A DNA stretch of 64,000 bases from Sycobia sp. Sy_11. Its lineage: Eukaryota > Arthropoda > Insecta > Hymenoptera > Epichrysomallidae. Shown here piece after piece: positions 30,891 through 44,265 of this stretch. The stretch lies in assembly GCA_018907035.1 (NCBI GenBank), contig JACCIC010000036.1, forward strand, positions 1,657,001-1,721,000, written 5' to 3'. Each line of letters begins with the position of its first letter. Position 1 is the first letter of the stretch. The position numbers were made by a program, and so were the translations under genes. Below the pieces are notes generated by a model that saw only the letters and a program-made list of their open reading frames with translations, was not told the DNA's origin and made no database searches.

Positions 30891-33800
30891 AATTGTGAGA
30901 GCATAATGTTACATAATTCTAGCGTAACTGGTGACACATCGCATTGCAACCCTTTCATTTCTTTAAAATACTTTGTGCATGGGTATAAATAATATTCGAA
31001 TATCAAATAGAAATATATTATTTTACTGATAGAAATTACATAATTATTAATCAATAAAATATACAGTTATTTTCAAAACGCACATGATTTCGTTATATAT
31101 CAGCAAAATAATATATATAATACAAAATTATAATAACTTATAAAATTCACGTAAAGCATTTGTGACACTTGGAAAAGTAAATTAAAGATAGTATTTCAAA
31201 TCAAAATAAAATCAAACTATATTCAAAGATTTTTCATGGAATAATATAAAAATAATCTTATTTTTCTCAAATATTTTCATGAAATTTTATATAAAATAAT
31301 TTATAAAAATCAAATAATAAAAATTTACAATTTTTTATCGCTAAATTAGGTCTTTCGAACCATTTTATGCTGACAGTATTTACTAAAAAATACACATTGT
31401 ATAGTCACAAATTAATTAAAATAATACTTTTTCTACTTTTAACTTATTTGATACGTACTTGAAATAAAATTAAAATTCTGCTGTTGAAATGTACGAAGAA
31501 TATATCATAAATATTTAAATGATATATAAAGTGAAATTGAATAAATCATTATAAATATTATAATAATGCATATAAATACTAATCGATAAATGTTTACAAA
31601 TGTATTGAATCGTAAAATACCCCGAAGAAGAAACTTAACTGCTCATAGGAGAATAAAAAAATAAATATTTTTACAATAATTTACTGCTCATTATTTATTG
31701 AACGTACTTAATCAAGTACATTACTGAATGAAGAGACTTAAGACTAATTACTTTTTTTAAATATAAACTTTATGTTACTAAAACTATGAGCAAACGTAAT
31801 ACAGACCCTTATGAATTTTCATGTCGTTATTTTAAAATTTTACAAAACCTGAAATCCTAATGAATACATTGTACAAATATATTCATAAAATTCAGATTTA
31901 AATTCAAAACTGTTAATAACGAGTCAAATTAGATTCAATTATCTGCATTCAGACAACGTTTCGACGACTATTTTGTCATACTTTTCAAATTTATAAAAAC
32001 ACACAAATCCTTTTTCCACAACAAAATATTGCCGTGAAGCATTTTTAAATCCGTATAATAATGTAATAGTTGTACCTTTATAAATTAGTCGAGCATCTCG
32101 AGTATAATTGTAACTGTAACAATTCTTGATACTACATCTGAAATTCAAAATGCATAGAAACCTTATTATAACTCAAAACTTTGCACAAATTCAAATTTTG
32201 TTTATCTCACGGAAGTCATACTTACGTTTCCTCATCTTAAATGTAATGAATTATGTCGAAATTATGATAAAATTTGTTATAATGTCTGAAGAAACATATA
32301 TAATAAAATTATAACGATTTAAAAACATTGTTAACAATTTCAATCAAAAGACATCATCAATTACGTATATCAAGACAATCAATAATTACAATGATAAAAC
32401 AAATTCTCAACTATATTTTATAATTGTTAGTCTTGAGTAGGGTATAAAACAATTCTGTGTTTCGTGTTCAAGAAGAACCTGGGACCAGAACTTTCATAGA
32501 AACAGAAGAAAATCAAGTACGACTAGAAATATAATTACTATACGTATAATTACAAATGGAATGGAATACTCAGTTATTAATTATTAGATTTCCATTTGTC
32601 CATGATTACCATACAGAACGTAAATTTCAAATTTCATCCTGATTATTAATCGAATTTCTTTTGGTAAATTAATATCAAGAAGATGCAAAAATTGCTGTTC
32701 CACAAACCTGTTTATAAACTTGTTTATTACAAATAAAATAAGTATTATTCATTTCATGGTTAGTATTATTTTTCATTAGTACATCGATGGCTTCCCAGAA
32801 ATCATATATAAGTATAGAGTAAAATTTTCTGATGTAACAGTATCTTCTTTCTATAGAATTTATAATTACTTCTGATCCTACATTTGTAAATAGGGATATT
32901 GCATCTATACTCCAAATAAATAGTTATCCAAATGCTCTTAATTAAATATTTAGTGCAACCAACGAAATAACTTTTTCGATTTTTAATAAACATTTATCTA
33001 ATGCAAATGAAAATATTTAAACAGACTGTTTGTGATTATCTTCATTATTTTCTTCTCTTTGCACGGGTGTTAAGTACTCGTCGTGAGATAATAGGATAAT
33101 AGATTACTTCAAAAACGAGAATGAGCAAAGTCGTTTAACGGTCCTTCAAATTGTCACGATCTATCTTTTCTCATACACAGAATTGTCACTAAAAATTTTA
33201 AATAAACACTAATTAAATAGTTACCGGTGTGAGAAAATAGGATCATATCGGGACAAATACCGATGGCAAGTAAAGAAAGATTGTGAGAATTTTATGTATA
33301 AAAATAATAACCAAATATATTCTAATTATAATTATTTACAATCAGAAAAATAAAAGTAGATATACATATATATAATATATATATACAATATCAATAGAAG
33401 CAACGAGTTCTCTATCTCTTCGACTATCGCATTATCCATTTGTAAATATGCGCCCTCGCGCTGAGGTTTTCGGCGTTGCCGATCTTTGTGTACGTATTTC
33501 GATCGTGCTGGGCATTTAGCCTATGGAGGGTAGAGAGACAGGAGATAAAGCTATTTTATTACATGTTATTGAACTTTCATTTCCGTTCTGTATAAATCGT
33601 TTTCATATTCTGAAATCTCTAAAACCAATAAAAAACAAAACCAGCATTTTGCGATTATAGATTCAGATTTAAGCTAGAATCGATAAAAGATATATTTAAC
33701 GTGGAAATGAATGGATACTTTTCTGGCTTTCTGCGATAAACCAGGGACTTTTTGTTATTTCAGACAGTGCTCATCTTATACCGGGTTTAATAAAGGGCCA

Positions 33801-34710
33801 ATAACACACAAGTATTTTGGAAAGTTAGAATCGGACAACAAATCTGTATTCACATCTTCTTTTAATACGATTTACATGTCCTACTTTAAGTTAATTCCGT
33901 AGTATAGAGAAATATTGAAAATTCTAGATTAATATTGCAGGGAACGGCGCACTCTTTCCTTTTACAAAATTAATGCACGAACTGCAAATTGAACGATAAT
34001 TCCAGGAGAATTCAATGTCTGATTGCCGAGAATAGTCTGTCTATCATGGACTGAATACCTCGAATTTACTCCAGGAGGTCGATTGATTCGAAGTCTCTGC
34101 CTATCGCAATGATGTAATACATTTGGTGAACCGCGCTTTTTTTCATCCTTCTTCTACATTTACGCTCATATAGATTATTCTCTTTAATTGTATTAAAGAG
34201 AATAATTTAATTATCTCTTTAATTATCTTTTTTTAATGAATTTTATGTTGTTTTAGCGCAAAATACTAAGCTTTAAAAAGTCTATAAAAATACAACCAAT
34301 GTGAGAAGGCACTATTATAGCGTTTTATAATTCTTTACAAGTATTGCCTTTTTGCCCAACGACATGACGAATACAGAATTATTATAACTATATAGCATAT
34401 GATTTTTTTTTATTTATATTATTACGAGCAACTGACAGTATTTTCTTATAATAATCCTTAATATTTATATTAACCTTTAAAGTGTTGGAAAGCTGATATA
34501 TTAGATTGACCTCTGATATGAATTTTATATATAGTTGATAAAGCTAATACAAAACACTAATTTGGCCACATTTAAAGAGCTGTTTTAAGCTTTAAATCGA
34601 TCAAGGAAATTTTACTAATCTCACTGTTAAATAATAAATTAAAACTTTCAAACTGAAGATTTATTTCAAATTATTTTTTATTTCAATAATATCAATTCGG
34701 TTGTTTCTAG
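30891..34710. other. AT-rich sequence, nothing firmly recognised
   Basis: Mostly very AT-rich. Two details stand out. A less AT-rich patch at 33420-33540 contains an ATG (33523) with a short frame. A plus-strand stretch at 33711-34100 has frames resembling a decayed protein-coding unit (33711-33902 is the longest), broken by stops and unlike any family I can name. Confidence 0.4.
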
Positions 34711-34924
34711 ATTTTGAAATTAATTTACAAAAAAAAATTACTAAAAATATTACAATTTCCTTTATTTTCTAATGATTTTGATGTCCGTGTTATATCTTAC
34801 CGTATTATACAAGTCACTCCTGATGAAGTTCGTCCTTTTATAGTTGAAAAGTTGGAAAATCTTTCATGTGGATGCACCGTCGGTGTTGATTTCGAAAGAA
34901 AATCCAGTTCCTCTTATTATTTCT
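34711..34924 (+). CDS. Orphan exon of an unrecognised gene
   Basis: The acceptor TTGTTTCTAG (34710) and the excellent donor TTCT|GTGAGT (34925) bound a 214-base open frame, phase 0 in and phase 1 out. It encodes a Lys/Leu-rich helix followed by FDVRVISYRIIQVTPDEVRP, FIVEKLENLSCGCTVGVDFE and a Ser-rich end. It lies about 1.7 kb beyond the 3' end of the HLH3B-like gene on the opposite strand. It cannot be spliced directly to the exon at 40659, because T plus AA would create a stop. At least one more exon, or a different gene, is needed. Confidence 0.4.
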
Positions 34925-36620
34925 GTGAGTGTGCATACATATATACATTTTTAATATATACATTTTTTCTTTCTTTAGTATGTTATATGGGTATTTTCTT
35001 TACTACTTAAATTATTTTTTCTTTTCAAATTTTTAATTTTTACTGTTCTATTCCTGGCATAATTTTTTTATACTCCATATGAAATATCAGTAATGTCATG
35101 TAGACTAATTTGCTTTTTGTTAGTTCAGTTTGTCAAATGAAAGAAAAATCACAAGCAACAAATCATTGAATGAATTCCAGAAAATTAAATTCTATATAAT
35201 AGGTTTAATATTATTAACGAATTAATGGTATATAATAAGTAATAAAGTATTCACATAAAATCGAATAATGTACAACATTTTATCATGATACAATTAATGA
35301 AATAAGTAGATTAGAGAGATTTATAGTAGAAAACGTTGTTCAATTAGGTAGAAGTCAGACTGACTTTAGAGCTAATAGGCAGAAAGACAGTCTGACTGTC
35401 AGAGAAAGAGAGAGATGTAAAGAATAGAGAAATGGAACAAGTCATAGAAGGACAAATACGCACATAGGCAGCAGTGATCAGTCGCATAGCGAGGAGAAAG
35501 CAGCTTATTTGCTTCAAGAAGAGAATTGCAACATTGATGATAACTCGTGAAAAATATCTGTATCTTTGATGATTTAAGCAATAAGACAACATCCCAAACT
35601 ATTGTATATAGCTATACAGAAAATTATAGCTCATAATCAATCCTCTATTACAATAACTTCCTGAATGTTTTTAATCTCGATATTACACACCAGTTTGAAT
35701 GGACATGATTATACTTTATAGATTACCAAGCTAACATCTGTGGCGAGTGTAAGTATACTTTTTGTTACGAGTAATTTTACATTAAATCGAGAGGGACTCA
35801 GTGGAATTTCTTAACATAAAAATAAGAAAAAGAGAACAATCTGTCTATTCGTGCAAAAAAAATAATTATACACATCGGTATATTACAACATATTTCATCT
35901 TCGACCATTAATTTATATATAAATATATCTTTTTAATTTCAACTGATTTATACACAATTAAAATTAGTGAAATGCTTATGACATCTTATAAGGACAATAA
36001 TACATTCTTTATACATTTAATTTACAATATTATTTGAATAATACTTTTCATTATTATCTTATAAATAACACTTTTCAAAAGGAGTAGAATTAATATGGAT
36101 CTGTTTCGAGGCTGTTTCAAATTAATCAAAATTCCTATAGCAAGATATTTGTTAATGCTAAATACAGAATTCTCATAATATCAACTTAAGATTCCTTCAG
36201 CGTATTTGGCCCTCTTCTGGCAGCTTTGTCACAGAACTTACAGTTAATGTTGTTAAAATCTCTCCATGTAATTAACCAGTGACTTTCGCTATCTGTATTG
36301 TAGAAAAAAACTGATATCTCTAGCGACCTTTATACTTTTTTTGGTTATTACTATTTTACTATTTCTCTTTTGCTTTCTCCGAGGTTTGGGTGAATCTAAT
36401 ACACAAAGCCCGTGATTGTGAAATATTTAAATGAGAAGCATATGCTCCTCAGTTAAAATAAAAAATGACGCTTATAATGGATCTTCAATATCGAGTTTAA
36501 CTTACTGATCGTCTTGGTTTCTTCAGTTGCTAAAATATCTTAGATTTTAACAATATTATTATGGTACATAAATTAAATGAAATTTCATTAATCAAAAAAA
36601 TTAAAAGCTGATCGATATCT
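34925..36620. other. AT-rich non-coding sequence
   Basis: It holds a short imperfect inverted repeat, GTCAGACTG (35354) against CAGTCTGAC (35391), echoing the core of the inverted-repeat family without its other blocks, and the likely 3' UTR of the HLH3B-like gene (minus strand). Confidence 0.45.
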
Positions 36621-38577
36621 TTAAGTTCTCCCCGAATCTTTTCTGAATGTTATTTTCAGCCTCTTCCTTGAAGTACTCATCTGAGATCTGGACGATGATC
36701 GATTGTATTCTTGACTCTCGTCCTCATCGTCCCTCGAATCCATTTTCGTTCTCTTCTTCGCGGAGCAACCGTTGCCGGCGGAGGTCGCAACTGACGGCAC
36801 CGTAGCCGATGCGCTCGACGAAGACGAAGCGTGTCGCTGATTCGACTGTTTGATGTTCGAGACACTTTTACCAGAATTTGAGTTTCCATTGTGAAGCCTC
36901 GCTGAAGAACTTAATCCATTCGTTAACTGATGAGCGTGCTGTTGATTCGGGATGAGGTGAGGCTGCTGCGTCGGGCTGTTGCTGTTGCTGCTGCTACTGC
37001 CGCTACTAGGGTGGCTACCGTTCGACACCACCGCTGTCGTTACTTGATTTTTGCTGCTCATAATGAGGTTGGGCGTAGCTATCATAAGCAGATTGTTGCG
37101 ATTTTTATCACAGGCTGTGGACACGGTATTTGAATATTGAGAAAGGCGAGAGCTCGTCAAACTGGCGAGCGAATAATTATCTTGTTTGTCACAGTTTATT
37201 GACGTTTGAATTTGACAGATCTTTGGTGGAGCAGTGGTCTGATTTAAATTGGAGATCTGAGGCTGTTGTTCAGATGTGAGACGGAAATCCGAAATCGTTG
37301 CCATTCCATTATGATCTTGAGATTTTTGCCATTCTAAGACACTGCTGAGAAGTCGGATGTATCTAGAGAACATTCAAATTTTTTACTTATGTTTATATTA
37401 CGTTAGAAATTTGAAATAAAACAATAATATTCTCTAAGTGGTGTGGATTCATTCATATATACACCGAATTTATTTATTAAATTATCTAATTCGGATTAAT
37501 CAATAATATGTTCATCAGCCAAGTACCGTGTGTAGAATAGAGTTATTGCATATAAAAAAATACATAAAAGAATTTTGAATTTCTTAAACGATTACGCATT
37601 AAACGTAATAATATAAGTATAAAAAGTATAGCAACCACCTTTTATTCACGTATATATAATTATAAAATTATTTCAATGGATGTCCGTGAGTTTGCAGCAC
37701 ATCTAATAGGTCTTACAGAAACTACCGCAAACTGATTATAACATATTAGTCAGACTGGGAAGTTATTTCGGAATAATGTTGTATTTACACATAAATGGTA
37801 ACTTAAATATATTAATAATAATATGCACTACTATCAGCAGCGAACAGACCTAATAAATATGGCTGACATGAATATACGATAAGTACGCAAAAGTATTCAT
37901 TACATAAGTAAATTCCATAATTTCTTATAAATTTCGTGATAAAAGTACAAATTACTGAAATAAATAAAAATAAAGCATAAAATGTGTGATACTTAGAATC
38001 GAGAGTACAGCAGAAGCATCATGGGATTTTCTTCATATCGTCGAAAGGCTATTGTTAAGGGATACTGCTGTAAAAAACTTCACTTTTAGAAGAAGTATTA
38101 AAACTAATTTAAGTTTTTTGTATTTCTGAACTTAAACCTGCGAAAAGTCCAAAATTAAATTTATTTTATGACATTGAAATAGCAAACTATGAATTAATAA
38201 AAATATTAGTTCTCTCAATTTGAACACGGTATTATCTATATATTCTTATCGGCCATTTTTATTTTCATTCAGCGGTACCCTTGTACACGCGGTCGGCGTT
38301 TTCTTTGCTAATATCATAACCTGATATTAAGAAAGCTGCTATCAACATTGATAATTTTTTTTAAAACATGTGCATTATAACATTTTTATACTTTTTGCCG
38401 CGAAACTATACGTTGATACATAAACTTTATAGGAATAGTGAATAATTACGGGTAATAAACCACAGTTTTTAGAAAAATTAGAATACGTATGTCAACAATG
38501 CGAATGGTCAAACTTAGATATAAAAATGGATGTATGAATAATCATTCGAATAACAATAATATTGTTGTTACTGGTTT

Positions 38578-38635
<58 letters not shown>

Positions 38636-39420
38636 AAATTATTTTCCATACTTTTACTTAAATATCTAGAATTCTCAACAAAAAAACTGTCTTTATCCGA
38701 ATTCTGAATTCAAGTCGATCATTCTATTAGTAATAAAATTAATGTATACTTTATAAACATAAACGCGTATATAATATAAAAACGGTATATCATGTAAACG
38801 TACTCTATTGCCTTTCGTAGAATTTCATTTTTGGATAACTTCTTATCAGGTGGATGCGTCGGAACTAATTTCCTTAATTCCGCAAAAGCACCGCTTACGT
38901 TTTGTTGCCTCCATCGTTCTCGACTATTAGTGAATAATTTTCTCACTCCAAGATTTCCAACGCGTAAAGTCGGAGATTCCAGAAGACCATTACTCGACGA
39001 AGACACCCCATCGGTCTGTGAAAACGATTACGCATTTCATCGTAACTTTATGTTTTATTTTCATTTTTTTTAATAAATCTCAAAATATAGCACAGAATTA
39101 TTCTGCGCCATCTATAATTTATTTAACTATTGTTATTATTTCCATTTATGTTGGAAAAATTTGTACCATTATTTTTTGTTCAAGTTTAGACTTACAGAAT
39201 TAGCGCGATCTCGCTTCCTTCTCCCCGGGTCGTCTTCGTCATCCGTGTCGTGCGAATAAAATTCGTCGGACAGTGTTGTTTCTTCCTCGGTGTCCCTCGG
39301 TGTTTCCGGAGAATCACCCGAATTTTCGACAAGTTCTCCCTCGCCGGAAAGTAAAGAATCCTCTGGTGAGCCATTTTCATTTTCCGACGTGCCGCAGCTC
39401 GTACTGTTATATGTTAGCAT
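36621..39420 (-). CDS. HLH3B: HLH3B/TAL1 (SCL)-like bHLH transcription factor
   Basis: Three minus-strand exons, 39420-39196, 39015-38804 and 37362-36621, join in phase (0, then 2) to 1179 bases, 392 residues plus stop. The bHLH domain spans residues 102-156. Its basic region is [13 protein letters not shown], helix 1 and loop are [20 protein letters not shown], and helix 2 is [19 protein letters not shown]. The junction GA|A restores EYIRLL exactly. The [12 protein letters not shown] and [16 protein letters not shown] blocks are diagnostic of the TAL1/LYL1 family, whose fly member is HLH3B, a nuclear factor that binds E-boxes with an E-protein partner. The N-terminus is acidic (residues 47-67). 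The C-terminus is Ser/Asn/Gln-rich, ending with a basic stretch. An acceptor (TTTTCAG|CCC) lies 3 bases before the ATG, so an upstream exon, probably untranslated, should exist. Confidence 0.93.
38579..38631. repeat. (TA)n microsatellite
   Basis: About 52 bases of TA repeat in the large intron of the HLH3B-like gene, some 170 bases beyond the donor of the bHLH exon. Confidence 0.95.
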
Positions 39421-39423
39421 GGG

Positions 39424-40658
39424 CTGAAAATTTGTTAGACTTCGTTGTCAAGTATGTTCTTCGTATTATTAATAATTATCAAAAATATTTGTATCAAAAG
39501 ACACAAATTAAAATTCTTTTTCGCTTTATTGATTATTAAAGTCTGTATATAATTGCCTATACATAGATTCTGGAGTAGGAGGCAAATTTTATAAGAATTC
39601 ATGTAGATTGCGAACTCAAGGAAGTCTTTATAATATCGTTATTCAACGTGACTTTTAAAGTAAAAGTATATCATTTTCATTATTATATAGGTGTATTCGT
39701 GAATATGTTCAAAGTTATTTTGTATACGTATTATAATTTTTAAAATTAATAATTTTACTCATTACTCTATCTTGTACATCAAAAATATCCTTAAACAAAA
39801 CTTTCTGGTCTTCTACGAGGTAGCAACAGTATTTTGACTTTACGGAGGAGACGAACCTGGGGGGTGTTGTCGGGAGGGACTCGAATGCAAGTATAATGTC
39901 GATCAATGTATAACGGTCTAAGAAACATAGGACCTAAAAGAATGCGGGATACTAAACAACAGACTTCATAAAATAGCAACAACGATTTTGATGAAAAATT
40001 ACAATTCTTTTTAGCACACTATGTCTAAAATAGTTACTCAAAACTCTGCCAACTAGTGGTTAAATGAATGAAGAACGCTTAAAAGCATAGTCTTAATATG
40101 CTTCGTGCATAATATAATTCTTGTGCAACTGGTTTTGAACGTGCTGATTTTTATATTGAAAATAAAAATCAACTGGACGAGCCAAAAATGTTTGAGGATA
40201 AAGAACAGGAGGCCACATCCTGACACGCTGAGACTTTGAAAATCGTCTTTTGATTTCGAAATTTTCCTTGAATTGCAAAAAAAAAAACTTTTTTGCATTG
40301 AACTGTTATTAGAAATGAAAATTGGATCTGCTACGATAGTCCAAAGCGCAAGAGATCGTGATTTAAGAAAATTAAAAAGGCATTTAATCCAATTATTTCG
40401 ATAAATAATAGTATTTTAAATATTATTCTGCCTCATACCCATTTTTCGTAAAAACCATATTTTAAGAAGAAATTGAAGTGCAAATTCGTGAGGTTCGCAT
40501 TCGTTTTGTGTGTTCTTTCTTCAAAGCAAATTCTGTTGAACCCGCTCAACTAATGGATTCATTATTCGTGATACAATAAGCGAAAGTAATAACCAATAAA
40601 TTTAAGTCATAATATTAACCTAAAATCTTTTCAATATGAATTTTTATAATTGTTTCAG
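39424..40658. other. AT-rich sequence upstream of HLH3B-like gene
   Basis: Likely 5' intron of the HLH3B-like gene. An upstream acceptor is present at 39424-39425, but no promoter or first exon could be identified. Confidence 0.4.
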
Positions 40659-40792
40659 AAGATTTTGAAGAAGCACTGGCTCGGTTCGAAAACTCTGCAG
40701 ATCCGGCAGATTTTGGTGAAGGAGTAGAAAGATTGACCATTACTAACAAAACTAATTTTGATATTTCAGATTTTCTTGCTGATTATGAATAA
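40659..40792 (+). CDS. Terminal exon of an unrecognised gene
   Basis: The acceptor AATTGTTTCAG (40658) opens a frame of about 43 codons that ends in TAA (40790-40792). It is strongly acidic and compact: EEALARFENSADPADFGEGV, then RLTITNKTNFDISDFLADYE. The composition and the clean acceptor look like a genuine last exon. The AATAAA-like AT-rich DNA that follows suits a 3' UTR. It needs an upstream exon ending in phase 1 with a base other than T. I do not recognise the protein. Confidence 0.5.
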
Positions 40793-41001
40793 GGTAGTCC
40801 ATCAATTTTTATAATTATTTTAATTTATAAAAACGAATGCCAGACCTATAAAAATGTTTATTTGTTTGTTTGATAATATTTTTTATATTATAAGCTAAAT
40901 TTTAACTTTTTTATATTATAATTATGTTATTATTTTATATAATACGAATTTAACTTCTTTATTTGCTTTTAATATATATTTTAATTTTTATTTTTGATAA
41001 C

Positions 41002-41004
<3 letters not shown>

Positions 41005-41058
<54 letters not shown>
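41005..41058. repeat. (TA)n microsatellite
   Basis: About 54 bases of AT repeat, 210 bases downstream of the terminal exon at 40792. Confidence 0.95.
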
Positions 41059-41062
<4 letters not shown>

Positions 41063-41685
41063 TAGCTTTCAAATAATTTTCATATAAGTAAATTGTCATT
41101 ATCACCCTGAGTGTTACAAATTTATTAATATTTAATAGAAATACTGAAATTTCCGATTGAATTCGATTAATACTATACTATACTAACATAAAACTAATCA
41201 GAAAATATGTAGCAAAAAGTTGAGTAAGTGTAATAATATAAAGAGAAGAGTCGAAATGAAAAAAATAATTCATTGAATATAAAATATTCGTATACAAAAA
41301 ATTTACATTAACTTTAACTTATGTAGCATGAACATATCAGCGTATTATCTATATCGAAGTCGTATACTAGCGAAATAATTGGAGAACCAGAAAGATAATG
41401 CTTTTATATTCGGAATAATCGAGATTGTACTGAAGAGATGTTTCGATATACGGAGATAAGGTTGAATATTTTAAATTGAACGAAGACCAATCTGGTAAAA
41501 AGGTAAATGTACCACAAAAACGCCAAGTACAACACCATGACGTATATAATATGCGGCAAGACAACAAATTTAGAACATAGTTTATTCTTCTTTCATATTT
41601 CTAAAACATAGAAAACTAATTTAATATACAGAAAAAATCTCAATATGAATATTCAGCATACAATATAATTCAGTGGTCTTTTCTT

Positions 41686-41691
<6 letters not shown>

Positions 41692-41740
<49 letters not shown>
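41692..41740. repeat. (TA)n microsatellite
   Basis: About 49 bases of AT repeat. Confidence 0.95.
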
Positions 41741-41746
<6 letters not shown>

Positions 41747-43433
41747 GTACTTCTTTATTGTACTTTTAAGTTTATATTCACTTGAAAATTACTGTACAAA
41801 ATACATAAAATAGCATTATCTTCCAAAAGAAGAGAAAACAAAATAAGAGTGAATAATTCTATTAACACAAAACCCCAAAATAAGGCAAAAATGTTTTGAT
41901 TTTTCGAAGACCAAGATAATATTTTAATAAATATTATATTTTGTTGATGCTGTGCAATACTAATATATCAGTAATTTTTATTTTGATTAAAGCTCAAAAT
42001 TCAAACTCCATAATTTTTATGATTTGATTTTATAATGAGTGAAACTAAAAAGTAGGGTAAATATACTCACAATTGAATTGTAATTATAATTATTAAATCA
42101 TTCTATAGAATATATTTTTTAAACTTATTTCTTAGTTATAGAAGACCACATAAACTAATGAGATACAATTATTCACTACAATAGAAATATAAAGCCTATA
42201 ATTTTAAATAGACCAAATATTCATGCACGGTAAAAAAATAATATATGCTTTTTAAATGAATGTCAGCAGAGCATTGACGCTTTGGATATATATATACATA
42301 TACCTAGAGAAACAAAGAATAACAGAAAACGGAAATAGATAAAACTCATCAGCACAACTTTCTGATGTCCCTGACATTCGTTAAATGATATGAGAAAAAG
42401 ATTAGTCACATTTTCTTATCTCTATGTGCATGATTTTTATGAAATTTCTATTTTAAGTAACAAGCATATGTCATTTTAAAAAATACAATATTTTTACATA
42501 TATTTACATGATGAAAATTCGTAAGTTTAGCTCCGACTATATTAAAGAAAATAATTTTTAAATCTATATTGAAATAAATCTTAAATTTTATTAATACGCG
42601 AAGTAGTATTAGAAATATAAATAGTATAGATTTTTATAAAATAAAGCAGATATAGATTTTTGACTTGATAAATTTTCCTTTAGAATATGAATCATAATAA
42701 GAATTAAGCAGTCGTTAACTAAAATAAAACACTATCAGAAAGATATAAGAAATGTTTATTTTAATATGACTAAAAGTAGCCAAGTCGATTATCTTCGTTA
42801 AAACAGTTCAAATTAAATAAAATTTAGGAAGCAGCACATTGAAATACAGAAAGCTGTTGATGGTATAATTCCAACAAGATTTTTATACTTCAATATAATG
42901 TTCTATTTTTAAAAGAATTAAAATCCAATAAATTAATATGCATTTTGTATTGACAATATATAAATAGCGAGCTACAGGGCTTACCGAAATTTCCGAGTTT
43001 GAGAAAAACTTTGTTTATAATATGAAATGATTCTGGTTCTTAAAATATTTTTCCGTATGAAATAAACTATTAAACAATAAAATAAAAATATAGAAATTAC
43101 CAAAAATAAATCAAATAAAAACAAAAAAAAAAATACAATATAATGAAACAAAAGCTTTGAAATCATAACTGTTACCATTTTGATCTGGACAACACTCACG
43201 ATCACGTCAATAACATGGTTATTATGCACTTGTTAAAAATAATAAAACTGTACATATTTTCACTATAATGTATAAACGATCACCAACGAAACATCACTGG
43301 ATCATCAATGGTGGAAACAGTCGAAAGTTACACACAACGCGACCCACACTCGACTGACTGATGGGCGACGGGGTAACTCGTCCCTTGTTGGGTATATGCC
43401 ACTCCTATATTAATAATATACATATATACATAT

Positions 43434-43440
<7 letters not shown>

Positions 43441-43482
<42 letters not shown>
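43441..43482. repeat. (TA)n microsatellite beside a GC-rich patch
   Basis: About 42 bases of TA repeat, preceded by short ACATATAT units and followed at once by GC-rich DNA. Confidence 0.95.
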
Positions 43483-43486
<4 letters not shown>

Positions 43487-43499
43487 CAATATCAATGTT

Positions 43500-43830
43500 A
43501 TCGCTAATGCGGCGGTAGGACGCGGGCGCGACGACGAGCAACGCGCGGCTAGTGATACCATACGCTTCAGGACTCCTGGGAGGATCAGGATGAAGGGGAG
43601 GGGGTGAAAAATTTCGCGAGGGCGGAGCCGCCTCGATGCGTGGGTGGAGCTCCCCCCACCGTCCACCACCACTCGTCCATATAGTCGCGGGGACGTATCG
43701 CCTCGCTCGCATTGGCTGCGCGTTATGTGTGACGACGGACTGCACCGATTCGTCTGCGGACTGCGGCCGAACCGCGCGATACGGTGCTCGCGGTGCTCCG
43801 CCGCGGATCGATGAGGCGATGCGCATTAAG
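43500..43830 (+). promoter_or_regulatory. GC-rich, CpG-dense promoter-like patch
   Basis: Abrupt change from AT-rich DNA to CpG-dense sequence (GGACGCGGGCGCGACGACGA and CGACGGACTGCACCGATTCG are examples) that ends at a possible start codon at 43819. It reads as a promoter plus 5' UTR for the plus-strand frame. A minus-strand frame (43871-43410) across it is probably accidental. Confidence 0.4.
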
Positions 43831-44265
43831 CACAGACTTAAGCTCACCAATTTGATGATCACCCTCGCCATGGCTTTTGTTTCTTTCTTTGTCTATTGCA
43901 TATGTAGAAATACCATGATTGATGACCGCAATGGTTCAATTGACTCTATATATAATTGAATATGACCCTAGATATAATTGAACCAGCTAATAATCCTGAA
44001 GGAACCACGTCTTGCGTGATTTTACCTTAAAAAATCCTGTTACCGTTTTTGGAGATTCTTTTATGTGTACCTTGGATATGACCTTGATCTTCATCTGAAA
44101 GGTTATTTTTTAAGTTCGTTACTGGTTTAGATACTGACTAAGATTTTAGAGATATTATGAGGTATATGAGTCTTCTGTAACGATGTTGTTAATTAAATAT
44201 TTTTTGTAAAATCGTTATTTCAGAAGAAATGACAGCGGAACTTCGCGAGGCCCTCAATTTACTTA
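43819..44265 (+). CDS. Possible N-terminus of a type II membrane protein
   Basis: The ATG at 43819 opens MRIKHRLKLTN, followed by a hydrophobic stretch LMITLAMAFVSFFVYCIC. This is a short basic tail plus signal anchor, typical of Golgi enzymes. The frame can be joined, phase 1, from a weak donor (AATG|GTTCAA, 43933) to an acceptor at 44223 (ATTTCAG). The second exon 44224-44265 would encode EEMTAELREALNLL before the donor CTTA|GTAAAT. Without splicing the frame stops at 43959. Later exons were not found. The stem-like acidic continuation would suit a glycosyltransferase or sulfotransferase, but nothing catalytic is seen. Confidence 0.35.

Larger units (their letters stand above)
40793..43438. 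other. AT-rich non-coding sequence with two (TA)n tracts
   Basis: No reading frame of interest. (TA)n tracts lie at 41005-41058 and 41692-41740. The remainder is uniformly AT-rich. Confidence 0.5.

Noticed and set aside
31939..32148. 69-codon minus-strand frame
   Set aside because: No motif and no splice support; its end overlaps a weak GAAACGTTG trace that is noted as a repeat signature only.
34711..40792. Direct splice of exon 34711-34924 to exon 40659-40792
   Set aside because: Phases agree but the junction codon would be TAA.
43410..43871. Minus-strand frame with a signal-peptide-like start (MARVIIKLVSLSLCL)
   Set aside because: It runs through a CpG patch into a (TA)n tract coding only alternating Ile/Tyr; no splice or promoter support.
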